Source: Codonopsis lanceolata (Eukaryota > Streptophyta > Magnoliopsida > Asterales > Campanulaceae). Taken from it: 64,000 nt of DNA. Both the position numbers and the translations under genes were made by a program. Of this stretch, positions 12,467 through 22,233 are shown piece after piece; the stretch's first letter is position 1; every line of letters starts with the position of its first letter. The notes beneath the pieces were generated by a model that made no database searches, was not told the origin of the DNA, and saw only the letters and a list, made by a program, of their open reading frames with translations. The stretch lies in assembly GCA_013146195.2 (NCBI GenBank), contig CM028381.1:55755573-55819572 (forward strand), given 5' to 3'.

Positions 12467-13264
12467 TAATGTTCTAAAACTCCCCGCCTAGCTTCGCCTA
12501 GGCGCTAGGCGTCTTTCCACCGCCGCGAGTTTCTTAGTCGCCGCCTAATCGGCCAAGTTGGCGCCTACGCCAAACCCCGTCGACCTTGAGAATGAAGGGG
12601 GGGGGGTGAATTAGAGAAGGAAGGGGGAGTGGTAATGGTGAGGAAGAAAGGGATGTAGAAAGAAAAGGGGTTTGATTTTATGGATATTCGATGGGCTGAG
12701 AGAGGGATATATTAAATGGTTAGATCTAGGAGGAAAGAGATTGGAGAATGAAAAAATGAGGAGAGTCGGTCTGCCGAAGAGAGAGAGAAGAAAAAAAAGA
12801 AAGGAAGACAAAGGGGTTGTTGGTCTGCCAGATAAAGAGAAGAAAGAAGATGAAAAAAAGATGAAAAAAAAGGGAGCTGTCTCGGGACTCAGAATTTAGA
12901 ATGAGGAGGGACTAGGGAGGATAGGTTAGACTGCGGGTTGTAGGGGCAGTAGGTTGATGTAGTAATATATTTTTTTGTTTTTAGTTCTATAAACATGGCT
13001 GTTTATTACTTTGGGATTGTTGAGAATTGAGATTAGTGGTAAGTTTGTATATTTTTGTTCATTTTACAAATATAGACAATTGTTTGATAAAATGACAAAT
13101 ATAAAAAAATTGTAGTCAATGTGTTTGATCTTTGATCTAAATTATCAAGAAAAAATGTAATTATGTCTTAATTCTAGACCTTGCCTAGGCCCCGATTACG
13201 CCACGTCTAGTCCCCTAAGCGCTAGTGTGCCACCTAGCGACCGCCTAATGATTTTAGAACCTTG
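12467..13264 (+). mobile_element. hAT-like MITE (CCTAGGCG family), full length
   Basis: The left terminus is TAATGTTCTAAAACTCCCCG. The right terminus in reverse complement is CAAGGTTCTAAAATCATTAG. Flanks CAATTTAG (12459-12466) and GAATTTAG (13265-13272) differ at one base, consistent with an 8-bp target duplication. The ends are rich in CCTAGGCG words. The interior has a GA-rich stretch (12600-12900) and an AT-rich part shared with the copies at 1295-1621 and 49590-50142. No transposase is encoded. Confidence 0.7.
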
Positions 13265-13559
13265 GAATTTAGGAAGAATACGTTGAAGCTGTGGGTGAAA
13301 TGTTGGCTAGAGTTGTAAAAGGAGAGGATTTGAGCATTTTAGAAACAATATTTCAAATTTGGACTTTAGCGATTTAAAAATAGGGGGACTGAAGCAGTTA
13401 TAAATTTGGAAAAAGGGACTCGCGTGCAGTTTCTCCAAAATAATAATGGTGAATCATGTGGCCGATCCCCTCCACCAAATTTTCAATCGCTAAAGTTCTA
13501 TGCACTTTTATTTAACATGTAAATGACACTTTTGTTGTGAAATGATGCATATACCCTTA

Positions 13560-13960
13560 ATATAAATAAGATTAGGTGAGAGTTATATCGCAATTGAAAG
13601 TCGATGCATCACAATACCATTTGTGCATCACAAATTCAAATTGTGCATCAGAATTTACTTTAGTATTCTAATTTCAAATTGTGGATCGCAAATAAAAAAT
13701 TGTGTATTGGGATTTTCTGCATCAAGGATTCAGTTTGTGTATCATAAATCCAAATTGTGCATCATCATTTTGTGCATTGGAAATCCAATTTATGTATCGG
13801 GACAAAGTCTCTGAAAGGAATAAAGCTTCACTTTGCAGCATTACGAAGGGATAACATGTTCATGGTGAAGAATAGAACTCTAGCTATTGGGATCGAGCAC
13901 AAACCAAATGATACATCAAAATGATGCATCATGATCCAAAAAGGATGTATCACAATTGAA
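13560..13960. repeat. Degenerate TTGTGCATC-rich short repeats
   Basis: Words such as TTGTGCATCACAAATT, TGTGCATCAGAATTT and TTGTGTATCATAAATCC recur every 20-35 bases, often as partial palindromes. A 63-codon frame across this stretch only reflects the repeat. Related words occur at 12280-12400 and near 14430. Confidence 0.55.
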
Positions 13961-13964
13961 AATT

Positions 13965-14436
13965 GTGTCCAATAAAGAACAAATTCATATTCACACACAT
14001 TTTATCGAACAGTTTATATTCATAACAATACACACAAAACAATAAATCTATTTTGAATCATACATACAAACACAATTAAGAACAAAAAAAGAAGAAAAAT
14101 GGAAAGCATTCAAGAAATTTAATGATTGGTCTTGACCACCAAAAGGATTAAACAAAGAGAATGAAAAGTAGCTCATACTTTCATATTACCAAAAGAACAA
14201 GAAGCACAATTTGAAGCAAGCTGAGAGCTCTTGCACCATATAGACCTTCATCGATTGGCAGTCGAAATTAGGAAGATTTCCCAAATTAATTTCATGTACG
14301 TAACATCAAGATAATGGTAATTGGCTGAACAAATGAGGTCATCAGCCTTTCAATGGCGGACCAACTCAAAAACACGGGAGAAAAAAAAGAATTTTACATC
14401 GTTTATGTGATTGTGCATCAGACCATCTCCAATCCA
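13965..14436. other. Intergenic, no gene seen
   Basis: AT-rich sequence without recognisable coding potential, terminal repeats or RNA genes. Confidence 0.5.
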
Positions 14437-14740
14437 ATTCTTTTTAACACATTTTTTTAGCTGGACCCACTGTTACCTATACATTTTTTTTTACATTTTA
14501 TTGAAGAATTTATCTTCAAATTCATAATTTTCTTAACACATCTTATTAACTTACTTTTTCTCTCTTTTTCTTATCGTTCTCTTTTTTTTTTTTTTTTCTC
14601 TCTTCCTTCTTTATCTTCTTATTTAAGAAGAGTTTTTTTTTCTCTCTCCTACGACACTCCAAAAGAAAACCACCATTGGTTTCTTCTACTTTTCTTAAAT
14701 AAGAAGAGAAGAAATAACCAGCATCGGAGATGCTCTAATT
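14437..14740. mobile_element. Small MITE with CATCTCC-type terminal repeats
   Basis: The left end AGACCATCTCCAATCC pairs with the right end, reverse complement TTAGAGCATCTCCGATGC. The body is T-rich on the left half (CTCTCTTTTTC words) with an internal palindrome around TCTTATTTAAGAAGAG. This pattern fits PIF/Harbinger-type MITEs common near plant genes. I could not identify the target duplication with certainty. It lies about 450 bp upstream of BAHD gene 1. Confidence 0.5.
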
Positions 14741-15186
14741 AAACAAATTTATAAAAGTGACCTTATTCGGTTAAAAAAAAAAAAAAAACAGGAGCAGGCC
14801 TACAACTATTCCAAAAAATAAATTTGTTAAACGTTCTTATTAATGTACTGCATGTTAGTTAATTAATCAATTTTCTTTCGTAAAAGATTGTTAACTTAAT
14901 TGTAAAATAATGTGGCATCTTTTATTTTATGAATGTTAACAATCTTCGAATGATGCAATTGATTTATATTTTTCATGTTCTATTTCTTATTATTTTAATA
15001 AGATTAAATGAAAGTGGGAGAATAACAAACGAGAATATTAGAGGAACCGAATATATGCAACAACATGCCGAACTGTACGGATTTCTTATTATATGTTTCC
15101 TCACATCACAACTATATTCAGTCTAGAAAATAGAGCAGTATTTTCCGGTGAGATCTGATAGCGACAAAAGCAAATCCGATCGTTAC
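14741..15186. promoter_or_regulatory. Upstream region of BAHD gene 1
   Basis: AT-rich region before the chosen ATG. A 65-codon frame (14929-15126) and a 13-codon N-terminal extension of the acyltransferase frame (15148-15186) lie here and look like leader sequence. About 20 bases around ACATGCCGAACTGTA are shared with the region upstream of BAHD gene 2. No TATA box can be assigned confidently. Confidence 0.3.
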
Positions 15187-16590
15187 ATGGCTGATGCCGG
15201 CGACGAGCTGACAATACTTGAGCATACCCGTATCTCACCGGCTTCCGGTGATCTTGCCGAAAACTCGCAGCCACTTTCGTTCCTCGATAAATTTTGGATC
15301 ACCTTCTTTCCCGTTCACCAACTCTGCTTCTATGACTACAATCACTCCAAATCCCATTTCACCCAAACACTTGTTCCCAGTCTGAAGCAATCTCTATCCA
15401 TAACCCTCCAACACTTTTTCCCATATGCTGGCAATTTGATAGTCCCTACTACTGGTACCAATTCAAGTCCTGCAGCAAAAGCGGAAATTCGTTACACCAA
15501 GGGTGACTCCGTTTCTCTAACAATAGCCCACTGCACAACTATTGATTTCAATTTTCTTACCGGAAATCACCCTCGGGATTCCGACAAATTCTATCCTCTC
15601 GTTCCTCGACTGGGACATATTACTAAATCGTCCGACTCTCTCAAAGTCCCGCTTTTAGCTGTTCAAGTGACATTATTTCAAAATCATGGTATCTGCATTG
15701 GGGTCACCACGCACCACGTTGCGTGTGATGGAAATGCCAGGGTCAGGTTTCTCAAAGCATGGGCTTCCATTACAAAAGTTGGCGATGATAAGTCATTCCT
15801 CGCTAGCGGATCTATTCCTTTTCATGATAGATCTATAGTTAAAACGCCTGAGTTTCTCGGGGAAAGTTTTTGGAATCTAGAGGGTGATATCAGGATGCTT
15901 GAGTCTCAACCAGTACCACACCATCTTTCGGGTCCTAGTAACAAGGTTCGGGGATCGTTTATCTTGACACGAGCTCAAATCAATAGGCTCAAGGATGCAG
16001 TTTTGGCGCAACGACCAAACATACAACATGTATCGTCTTTTGTTGTAGTGTGTGGTCATATTTGGAGGAGCATAGCTAAACTGCATGCTAGGATCGAGGA
16101 CAACAAGGGTGAGGACAAGCTGGAACAGATTAATTGGGCGGCAGATCTTCGGGCTCGTTTGGATCCACCACTTCCTGCAACTTATTTTGGAAACTGCATA
16201 GCGCCATGTATAGCTAGAGCAAAGCGTTCTCAATTAGTAGGAGAAGAAGGATTTATTAACGCGGTTGAATTGATCAGAGAGGCAATTCATAAAAGACTTG
16301 GCAGTAAGGAAAGCATATACGAGGACGCTGAGACTTGGAACAAGTTGGCCGCTGGACCACCAACAACGATAGGGATCGCTGGGTCACCTAAGTTCAACGT
16401 TAACGACACCGATTTTGGGTGGGGAAAGCCGAAAAAATGTGAAGCAATTTCGACGGATTACACTGCATCGATATCGCTTAGTGTGACAAAGGAATCAGAA
16501 GATGACTTAGAAATCGGCTTGTCTCTTCCCAAGATTCAAATGGATGTTTTTGTTACCATCTTTGATAACGGATTAGAGATTAATCTTTGA
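15187..16590 (+). CDS. BAHD acyltransferase, phenolic-glycoside/anthocyanin malonyltransferase type (copy 1)
   Basis: An intronless 467-residue protein, the normal length for a BAHD acyltransferase. These cytosolic enzymes transfer an acyl group from a CoA thioester to an alcohol or amine. The clade closest in motifs acylates sugars of anthocyanins and phenolic glycosides, often using malonyl-CoA. The catalytic HxxxD is at H177-D181 (HHVACD). YFGNC at 333-337 is typical of the anthocyanin/phenolic-glycoside clade, and DFGWG is at 409-413. I chose the Met at 15187 over an in-frame one 13 codons upstream because it aligns with the start MAAFDEP of copy 2 and gives the usual MxxxxxxILEH beginning. 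The C-terminus ends FDNGLEINL, six residues longer than copy 2. No frame damage is visible. The substrate cannot be read from sequence. Confidence 0.93.
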   Translation: MADAGDELTILEHTRISPASGDLAENSQPLSFLDKFWITFFPVHQLCFYDYNHSKSHFTQTLVPSLKQSLSITLQHFFPYAGNLIVPTTGTNSSPAAKAEIRYTKGDSVSLTIAHCTTIDFNFLTGNHPRDSDKFYPLVPRLGHITKSSDSLKVPLLAVQVTLFQNHGICIGVTTHHVACDGNARVRFLKAWASITKVGDDKSFLASGSIPFHDRSIVKTPEFLGESFWNLEGDIRMLESQPVPHHLSGPSNKVRGSFILTRAQINRLKDAVLAQRPNIQHVSSFVVVCGHIWRSIAKLHARIEDNKGEDKLEQINWAADLRARLDPPLPATYFGNCIAPCIARAKRSQLVGEEGFINAVELIREAIHKRLGSKESIYEDAETWNKLAAGPPTTIGIAGSPKFNVNDTDFGWGKPKKCEAISTDYTASISLSVTKESEDDLEIGLSLPKIQMDVFVTIFDNGLEINL

Positions 16591-16740
16591 AACTTTGTTA
16601 TGGTTCTAAGTCCCTCTGCCCTTGTAGCCATTGGGCACTCACTTTTGTTAATTTCTGTTTCTAATAAGATTTTGTGGATGCCATTTCTATATGTGCGCGG
16701 TTCTTTAGATTATTGTCCATATTTGGACTAGAATTATGAA
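16591..16740 (+). other. 3' flank of BAHD gene 1
   Basis: The block CCTTGTAGCCATTGGGCACTC (about 16619-16639) and the following TTTCTGTTT...AATAAGATTTTG are shared with the 3' flank of copy 2 (59742 onward), so the duplicated unit includes the 3' UTR. The canonical AATAAA seen in copy 2 is AATAAG here. Confidence 0.55.
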
Positions 16741-17269
16741 GGGTTAATCGCACCATTAGTCACTCGACTTTGAGTCATTTTCACCATTAGTCCTTTAAGA
16801 AATATTTGTAACTTTTTGGTCCTAAAAGTTTCAAATTTTCACTGTCTTAGTCATTTATTCCCTTTTCTTTCTCTCACTCGCTTTCTTCTATCTATCTCTA
16901 CCACCAGAGTCCTCCACCGGCCACTATGTCAACTATTTCCCCACTATTACCACCACCCACCAATCCCACTTGAACCACCCTTCTTCAACTTCGATTCCAC
17001 CTCCAGTCCATTTTAAGACAGGGAGGGGAGAGGTAGAGGAGAGTAATTGGAGACAACGATCTTATTGAGAGGTGTTGGAAAATCCATTTTAACCCTTACC
17101 CAAATTTATGTGAGCGGCATATGGGGTATTTAACGGTATTAACAGCTACATCAAAACCACCTCGAGCTGTAAAATTTTGAAATTTCGAGGATCTAAAAGT
17201 TACGAAAAAATTTTAAGAAAATAATCGTAAGAATGACCTAAAGTTAAGGAACCGTAATACGATTAACCC
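16741..17269. mobile_element. Mutator-like MITE
   Basis: Long imperfect terminal inverted repeats start GGGTTAATCGCACCATTAG on the left and, in reverse complement, GGGTTAATCGTATTACGG on the right, with GTCATT blocks further in. Flanking 9-mers AATTATGAA (16732-16740) and AATTATCAA (17270-17278) differ at one base, fitting the 9-bp target duplication of Mutator-like elements. The interior has no transposase; a small frame at 16816-17016 is not convincing. Confidence 0.6.
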
Positions 17270-17280
17270 AATTATCAAAA

Positions 17281-17604
17281 ATGAAAAAGGATTTCTTTCG
17301 CGTTTGGTGGTTAGGAGTGCAAATGGTTATGCCCGAAATCATGGGGGGTGGGGTTCAAGTCGTTGTGTATAATTCAATTTTTTTTCTTTTTGGCTTTTTC
17401 TGTGGCTACTATGTGCGTCCTTCAAAGCATTGGGTCCTTTTGCATTGTTTCTTAGTTGTTTGTACTGTTGTTGTGGTTGGCGTATCCATCTCGAAATTGA
17501 AGAAAATTCATAAATCGGCGTTGAAAGGGAATAATTTAGCAGTATATAGCCTGCAAATTACGGGACGGTTTAGATCAATAGCAAAAACTTGTGAGGATCA
17601 TTAG
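17281..17604 (+). CDS. Unidentified 107-codon frame with hydrophobic middle
   Basis: I do not recognise this protein. It has a Met start right after the MITE target duplication. A hydrophobic stretch at about residues 28-46 and another at 53-70 could form membrane segments. A basic tail follows. No homologous copy is seen elsewhere in the window and no promoter is evident. It may be a chance frame in intergenic DNA; I include it only because its codons are uninterrupted and not repeat-derived. Confidence 0.15.
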   Translation: MKKDFFRVWWLGVQMVMPEIMGGGVQVVVYNSIFFLFGFFCGYYVRPSKHWVLLHCFLVVCTVVVVGVSISKLKKIHKSALKGNNLAVYSLQITGRFRSIAKTCEDH

Positions 17605-17873
17605 TGGTCCAAAGCAATTTCTAAAAAGGAAAATGGTGAAGAGTCAAATTTTATTTTCTTAATTTAGTTTTACTAAAGATATAAGAATGGAGATATATCA
17701 TGTACTACATAGTTTACTTCTTTCTATAGTACCATGTAATATCATGGATGACATATGGTCATGTTCAAATTTGCTTAGTCACACAAAAAGTAATAAAATT
17801 TCCTAAGGCAAAAATTTGATTAATGTTCGGTGAATACAAGTTAGATGGTGAGCTTCTCGGCCCAAGTGGCCCG
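17605..17873. other. Intergenic, ends in CACTA target site
   Basis: Nothing recognisable except the last three bases, CCG (17871-17873), which are the left copy of the CACTA target duplication. Confidence 0.5.
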
Positions 17874-17894
17874 CACTACAACAAAAATGGTCTT

Positions 17895-18480
17895 TCACAA
17901 CGTTTTATTTACAATGTTTTTTGAAAAACGTTGTGATAGGGTCATTTTACACAACGTTTTTTGAAAAACGTTGTGATAGGGTCATTTTACACAACGTTTT
18001 TCTAAAAATGTTGTGTTATTGTCATTTTACACAACGTTTCTTCACAAAACGTTGTGATAGGGGTTATTTTACACAACGGTTTTTCCAGAAACGTTGTGCT
18101 ATGGTAATTTTACACAACATTTTTAAAAAACGTTGTGCTATGGTCATTTTACACAACATTTTTTCTGAAAAACGTTGTGATAGGTTTTACACAACGTTTT
18201 GTCCAAAAACGTTGTGATATATTTTACACAACGTTTTTTTCAAAAACGTTGTAATAGATTTTACACAACGTTTTTTCAAAAACGTTGTGATATATATTTT
18301 ACACAACATTTTTTCCAGAAACGTTGTGATAGGGTTTACACAACGTTTTTTTTCCATAAACGTTGTCATAGGGTCATTTTACACAACGTTTTTTCTAAAA
18401 AACGTTGTATTAGGGTAACTTAACACAACATTTTTCAGGAAAACGTTGTAATATGTCTTAAACAACGTTTTTGACCAAAT
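17895..18480. repeat. Left subterminal hairpin-repeat array of the CACTA element
   Basis: About 14 units of roughly 35-45 bp, each a near-palindrome of the form ACACAACGTTTTTT plus a few bases plus AAAAACGTTGTG, separated by a TAGGGTCATTTT spacer. Several small frames on both strands (for example in 17921-18423) are translations of this repeat and not genes. Confidence 0.9.
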
Positions 18481-20449
18481 GTTGTAATATTGTTGTTTTT
18501 ACACTTTTACAAAATCAAGTTGTTTTGACTTAATTGCATTTTGGTCACCCTACTTTCTCACTTTTGCAATAATCTCTACAAAAGAAAAGGGAAAAATATC
18601 AAAAAGTCCCACTAAAAAATTTTCATATCTATATAAAAAGTCTCAAAAATAATTAATCTATCTAAAAAATTTCAAACTTAATACCAAATAGTCCAAAATT
18701 TAACGCTTCTAATAATAATAAATGCAATACAATTCTTATTAAAATTTTCATAAATATAAATAGAAAAAAAATGAATTTTCTTCAAAATAAAAGTTTTTAA
18801 CTAAAGAATTTCTTTTCATAGACTTGTTTTTGGACTTTTTGGTATGAAAAATTATGATTTTAAGACTTTTTGAATATGATAATTTTTTTTGGGTATTTTC
18901 AGGTTTTTATAATTGTTTCAAGCATTTTCCATCCAAAATATTAGATGAAGTGATGAATGTGCTATATTTGCTAAATACAATGATTAAATTGATTTTGTTT
19001 GTATTCACCTTATTGCAAAAAGTGGGAAAGTAGGCTGGCTAAATTGTGATTTAAGGCCTAAGGGTAATTTTAGGTTTCTACAATTGTTTTAAACTTTCCG
19101 TCCGAAAAATTTGATGCGGTGATGAGCGATATGTTGTCAAGTACAATGATTAAATTGAAAGAAAAAAATTGTGGAGTCACCGGCAAAACACACAAATGGG
19201 CCGCCCAACTTTACCCCTTTTTGCAATTCAGCCAACGAAACTTTGAATCATCTATTTTGGCCACCCTACTTTTGTTCTGTTGCAAGCAAACCCATTTTCT
19301 AACGCCCATTAGACCATATAACATTAACTTTAGGGGTAAAATAGGAAAAAACAATGTTAAAACACAGTTCATCTTCATCTCTCTCTTTCTCTCTCTCACA
19401 CACACACAGAGATCTGTAACATCTGTTCCTCCATCTTTATCCTCTCGCTTTCTCTCAATCGCTCATTATTAAATCTGCAGGAAGGAACCCGGTGTCCAAC
19501 CCCTATTTTCTCCGGTAGTCTACGATCCATCATGTTCTCATACCTTGCCCGGACACCTTGCCCCAATCGCTTCCACAAGCTGCGGCGGCGTCCCCTTCTC
19601 TTTGAATCGGCGTCATCTTCTCGGGCCAAACCAACCCCGCCATCTCCTCTCCCATCGCCATCGCCAATTTGTTCCACAACCAAAGCTCCATCGAAGTCAC
19701 CGACCGTTTTCCTGCCCTGGTCAAAGCAGTCGGCCTCCTTCGCTTCACCACCTATCGCCATCATCTCCAATCATCATCACCATCCTCTCACGCCAATTCT
19801 GTTCCGGTCAAGTCCTCCCATCTTCTCCAATCTCAGGTTTCCATCAATTGTCCCTGGTTATGAATGTGGCGAGCAGTGATTGAGGGATTTCAACAGGCCT
19901 GTTTCTCACTCAATCTCACTTCCATAAATGAAGCCACTGTCCACCATATCCGACCTCGCTCCTGCTCCAGGTCGTTAATTTCTGTCCCAAATTCGCAAAC
20001 CATGATTGTTAAATGTCATAGCCGCTGCTCTTGTTTTCGAATCGGACCTCCTGTAATTTCGAGCTCCGTTTGCATCTGATTTTATCTGCTCCAGTGGGTT
20101 TAAAGGAAATTGGTCTTCACCAAAATGTCGTCATTCAACTAACACACAGGAAACCTTATTCAACTAATGTTCATTGTTCAAAAAACGTTGTCAAGACCCT
20201 GTAATCGCAATAACCTTGGCCTTGATTGATCTTTTTTTATTGGGCTGAGTACTCCCTTAGCACATAAGTGTCGTCGCACTGTAAGGCTTTCTTATCAATA
20301 GGTTTACATTAAAGAATTATCTACTTGAAGTGGCTTGACGATAAATATCTTTTTTACTGCTTTTCAATTGTTTCAGTTTCAAGGTTACGGTAGGTTACTG
20401 TTTGTCCTGACTTGAAAATCACATGTTCCTATTTTCCTCTTCAAAGCAG
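18481..20449. other. CACTA interior, no identified gene
   Basis: AT-rich sequence with a diverged direct duplication (the block ending ACAATGATTAAATTGA occurs near 18977 and 19142). From about 19380 to 20080 base composition changes to C/T-rich on +, with CTCTCTTTCTCTCTC and several overlapping frames without stops. This looks like captured 5' UTR or exon sequence of an unidentified plant gene. I cannot name a protein. Confidence 0.45.
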
Positions 20450-21151
20450 GTGGGTTTATTGCATGCTGTGATGTCTGATAAGGAATATAATGTCATATTG
20501 AGTTGTTTCTACATGAATTTGAATGAACCACCGAAGCTCCTCCAAGTTTTCGTGGCAAGTCGATTCGAAAGATACAATGTGGTTCTTTGGTGATAAGGTC
20601 AATAAGGTCAACTTGTCAAGTTTTATTGTCGCTGATACCACAATAATGGCGGTGGAGGTCAACTATGTCAACTATGCCCTCGAGCTCAGTAATGGCATTC
20701 GGGAGGACTCTCCATTGGCCTATATTGCTTTGTGAGTATATATTTGTATATATATTATGCGTCTTTGTGTGTAAAGAAGCTATATCATTTTCTATCATGA
20801 GCTCTCATCTGCGGTGATTATCGTTTAACTAAAACATGATTCTTCATTCCCTTCTCTTTGGTATGTGCTCGTCTTCCATGTTATTGCTGCAGCTAGAGGG
20901 TCTTTGGGTGTCGTATCGTGTGACTTCACTTGAAGCGGACCTTTATGTAACTATTCAAAAATTTTCGTCTGGATATTCTCGTCTGATACAAAACCCGAAA
21001 TGCGCGATCTTTGGGAACTTGTCGATGTTCTAAAACAAGCTCCCAGTGGAAGTCAATTTTTCTTAGATAAAGGTGGTTTTGTAAGAGTAGGCTCGGAACC
21101 TGCAGCCAGCGCGGGTGTCCCGAAATTGACCATGTTCTTGATGGATTATAG
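20450..21151 (+). pseudogene. VPS13: Captured VPS13-type gene fragment (two exons)
   Basis: Exon 1 (20450-20731) follows a TTCAAAGCAG acceptor and reads GLLHAVMSDKEYNVIL, then after a frameshift SKDTMWFFGDKVN, MAVEVNY and ALELSNGIREDSPLAYIAL. An intron with GTGAGT donor and CTGCAG acceptor follows. Exon 2 (20893 to about 21151) reads LEGLWVSYRVTSL, then LYVTIQKFS, a frameshift, KGGF and TMFLMDYR. From memory of the family these blocks are in the order and spacing of plant VPS13 proteins, very large lipid-transfer proteins at membrane contacts. Several frameshifts and small insertions make it non-coding. Retention of the intron shows DNA-level capture by the CACTA element. It lacks nearly all of the gene. 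Confidence 0.75.
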
Positions 21152-21524
21152 AACTTATTTGAACCTTTGTTTGTGCTTTAAATCAGAGTTTATGGATCTT
21201 GGTGTTCTTCACAAACTTGATTGCAGAAGATGCAGACAAAGTATACAAATAACTTTAACTATTAAGTATAGAAATTTGAATGAAAGATGGAGACCCATAT
21301 CTGAAATGTTTTAGATACAGAAAATATTTTTTTTCCTCACTGCCTTGTTCAGTTTCTATACTCATGATTTTGAACTTCAAAATTATTCATTGTTAGTGCT
21401 TTATTCTATGTAGTGGTTAGAGTTCCTTTAGAATTGCAGGCAATATCTCTGCTCATATCAGGTTACATATTTCAGGAACAGATCCAGGATTGCTTTTAAA
21501 TTTTTTTTTTGGAAAATGGCTATT

Positions 21525-22205
21525 ACAACGTTTTATAAACGTTGTAGAAAAGGGTTTTTACAACGTTTTTTGAATAAACGTTGAAGAAAGTTTTTACACA
21601 ACGTTTATTTAATAAACGTTGTGGAATTTTTTAACAACGTTTTATAAATAAACGTTGTAGAAAGGTTTATACAACGTTTTTTTAATAAACGTTGTTGAAG
21701 GTTTTTTACAACGTTTCCTTTATAAACGTTGTATAAAGTTTTGTACAACATTTTTTTAATAAACGTTGTATAAGGTTTTTACAACGTTTTTTATCAAAAC
21801 GTTGTAAAAAACCTTCCACAACGTTTATTAAAAAAATGTTGTAAAAAACCTTCCACAACGTTTATTAAAAAAACGTTGTAAAAAACCTTCCACAACGTTT
21901 ATTAAAAAAACGTTGTATAAAGTGTATTACAACGTTTTCTTCTGAAACGTTGTAAAAAACTTTTTACAACGTTTTTTAATAAACGTTGTAGAAAACCTTT
22001 TACAACGTTTTTGTCTTAAACGTTGTGTTATATTATTAACAACGTTTTTAAAATGTTGTTATTATTGTCCACAATGTTGTTGTGCAATGACATAAGACAA
22101 CGTTTTTTTGCAACGTTGTAAAAAAAGGACCTATTACAACGTTAGTTTTCACAACGTTTTTTAAAACGTTGTTAACGACCTATTACAACGTTTTTAAAAC
22201 ATTGT
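21525..22205. repeat. Right subterminal hairpin-repeat array of the CACTA element
   Basis: About 17 paired units of ACAACGTTTTTT...AATAAACGTTGT separated by short AAAGGTTTT or AACCTTCC spacers. The spacer changes from AGGTTTTTAC to AAACCTTCCAC at about 21808, so the array switches orientation in the middle and has an overall inverted symmetry. Confidence 0.9.
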
Positions 22206-22233
22206 AAAAGACCATTTTTGTTGTAGTGCCGAG

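Larger units (their letters stand above)
17874..22228. mobile_element. CACTA (En/Spm-like) element, complete ends, carries host-gene exons
   Basis: The left end CACTACAACAAAAATGGTCT and the right end in reverse complement are identical over the first 22 bases. The 3-bp target duplication CCG is perfect (17871-17873 and 22229-22231), the CACTA hallmark. Both subterminal regions are dense arrays of ACAACGTTTTTT words in alternating orientation, the kind of array that binds transposase in this superfamily. The 4355-bp element has no recognisable transposase, so it depends on another copy. Its interior includes two exons resembling plant VPS13 (20450-21151) and an older direct duplication (about 18530-19140). 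It sits two bases from the 5' LTR of the gypsy element at 22234. Confidence 0.9.

Noticed and set aside
15877..16233. 118-codon frame on the - strand inside BAHD gene 1
   Set aside because: A shadow of the acyltransferase frame; the same shadow appears in copy 2.
17895..18480. CRISPR-like regularly spaced repeats
   Set aside because: Units are palindromic, variable in length, lie at a CACTA terminus in a plant genome and have no unique spacers or cas genes.
19396..19883. Overlapping frames of 64-124 codons on both strands in the CACTA interior
   Set aside because: C-rich composition leaves many frames open; none has a recognised domain, so I list the region only as a possible captured segment.
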